Below, one piece after another: positions 4,572 through 5,096 of a stretch of DNA of 5,096 bases. The DNA is from an uncultured Planctomycetaceae bacterium (GTDB taxonomy: Bacteria; Planctomycetota; Planctomycetia; Pirellulales; Lacipirellulaceae): the NCBI GenBank assembly GCA_937860165.1, contig CALMBE010000678.1:1-5096 (forward strand), given 5' to 3'. Every line of letters begins with the position of its first letter. Position 1 is the first letter of the stretch. The notes under the pieces are model-generated. The model was not told where the DNA came from. It saw only the letters and a program-made list of their open reading frames with translations, and made no database searches. The position numbers were made by a program, and so were the translations under genes.

Positions 4572-4982
4572 CTAAGTCCTTTTCACCATTCGGACCTTGA
4601 TTGGCATCTTGTGGGCCAAGCGTGCCAAGCAGATTCTCGCAGCCGCCTCGCTCACCCCGGCCACCTCATACAGGATCGTTCCCGGGCGCACGACGGCGGC
4701 CCAGAACTCGGGTTCCCCCTTGCCTTTACCCATTCTCGTTTCCAGTGGAATCGAGGTAATCGACTTGTGGGGAAAAATACGGATGTATAGCCTTCCTTCG
4801 CCGCGCACATATTGCTGTGCGGCGATACGGCCAGCCTCGATCGTTTGGGCACTAATCCACCCCCCCTCCATGGCCTGCAATCCGAATTCGCCAAAGACGA
4901 CTCGATTGCCCCGGGTGGCGTTACCTCTTATACGACCTCTTTGGCTTTTTCTGTGCTTGACCCTCTTGGGCATCAGAGCCAT
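4572..4982 (-). CDS. rplP: 50S ribosomal protein L16
   Basis: L16 lies at the base of the central protuberance and helps position tRNA in the A and P sites of the 50S subunit. From the ATG at 4982 the product is 136 aa, the standard length. It opens [20 protein letters not shown] and carries [13 protein letters not shown] (25-37), the [13 protein letters not shown] motif (67-79) and the signature [16 protein letters not shown] (83-98). GAGG at 4992-4995, 9 nt upstream, supports this start. A further upstream in-frame start at 5030 would add 16 non-family residues and is rejected. The first 62 nt lie inside the 3' end of rpsC in another frame, so the first 21 codons are dual-coding. A 74-nt repeat-bearing spacer follows. 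Confidence 0.97.
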   Translation of the reverse strand: MALMPKRVKHRKSQRGRIRGNATRGNRVVFGEFGLQAMEGGWISAQTIEAGRIAAQQYVRGEGRLYIRIFPHKSITSIPLETRMGKGKGEPEFWAAVVRPGTILYEVAGVSEAAARICLARLAHKMPIKVRMVKRT

Positions 4983-5096
4983 CGGACTCGTCCTCGTACA
5001 TACCTTGGTTAATCCAAACTTGAACACCAATATGGCCTTGGGCCGTCATGGCTTCTACAAAACCGTAATCGATTTTCGCTCGCAAAGTGCTCAGCG
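4921..5096 (-). CDS. rpsC: 30S ribosomal protein S3, C-terminal fragment (cut by window edge)
   Basis: S3 lies at the mRNA entry tunnel in the 30S head. Only its last 57 codons are in the window. The first complete codons read [20 protein letters not shown] and then [11 protein letters not shown], the conserved end of the S3 C-terminal domain (compare the LRADIDY and GVIGVKVWI motifs in other bacteria). A tail follows, first acidic and then basic: [15 protein letters not shown] and then KKPKRSYKR, ending in TAA at 4921-4923. The last 62 nt overlap rplP in the +1 frame, so most of the basic tail is encoded by the same DNA as the L16 N-terminus. The 5' end lies outside the window. This reading was derived by hand translation and is consistent throughout. 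Confidence 0.94.
   Translation of the reverse strand, partial: LSTLRAKIDYGFVEAMTAQGHIGVQVWINQGMYEDESDGSDAQEGQAQKKPKRSYKR
4992..4995 (-). promoter_or_regulatory. Ribosome binding site for rplP, inside rpsC
   Basis: GAGG on the minus strand (extended to GAGGA at 4991-4995) sits 9 nt before the ATG at 4982 and within the S3 coding sequence. It supports the 136-aa form of L16 and implies that L16 initiates while ribosomes are still translating the end of rpsC. Confidence 0.65.

Noticed and set aside
4983..5030. N-terminal extension of L16 from a start at 5030
   Set aside because: It adds 16 residues not found in L16, and the DNA here is the S3 coding region. The ATG at 4982 has a GAGG and gives the canonical 136-aa protein.
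1..5096. A novel defence, mobile or biosynthetic system
   Set aside because: Every long coding frame with support is a known ribosomal protein in conserved order. There is no room for an unrelated gene, the longest spacer being 97 nt.

Overview
The window is a run of ribosomal protein genes, all on the minus strand. It covers the end of an S10-type cluster and most of an spc-type cluster. In transcript order (high to low coordinate) the genes are rpsC (S3, 3' end only), rplP (L16), rpmC (L29), rpsQ (S17), rplN (L14), rplX (L24), rplE (L5), rpsN (S14), rpsH (S8), rplF (L6), rplR (L18), rpsE (S5) and rplO (L15, 5' end only). All eleven complete genes have family-typical lengths and signature motifs. 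I see no frameshift, pseudogene, tRNA, mobile gene or CRISPR array, and no defence or biosynthetic system.

The organism is a bacterium with moderate to fairly high GC. The short zinc-type S14, the zinc-ribbon L24, the absence of rpmD (L30), the L15 N-terminus MILNDVHRGINKNK, the L16 N-terminus [12 protein letters not shown] and the loosely packed operon together suggest a planctomycete (Planctomycetota, perhaps Pirellulales-like). This assignment rests on remembered family style, not on a search, and is of moderate confidence.

Layout from the right end (upstream) to the left end (downstream): 4921-5096 is the S3 tail, overlapping L16 by 62 nt in another frame. L16 and L29 follow, separated by a spacer of short tandem repeats. 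The L29 stop codon lies inside a 24-bp perfect tandem repeat. S17, L14 and L24 follow, with L14 and L24 only 2 nt apart. Then come L5, S14, S8, L6, L18 and S5. S5 overlaps L15 by ATGA, at the place where many bacteria carry rpmD.

The products are parts of the 30S (S3, S17, S14, S8, S5) and 50S (L16, L29, L14, L24, L5, L6, L18, L15) subunits and are presumably co-transcribed from a promoter outside the window. No stretch longer than 97 nt lacks a gene. The unusual content is in the spacers: a strong heptamer-built hairpin between rpsH and rplF, tandem repeats around rpmC, and smaller hairpins after rplE and rplF. These are the only features that go beyond ordinary housekeeping.
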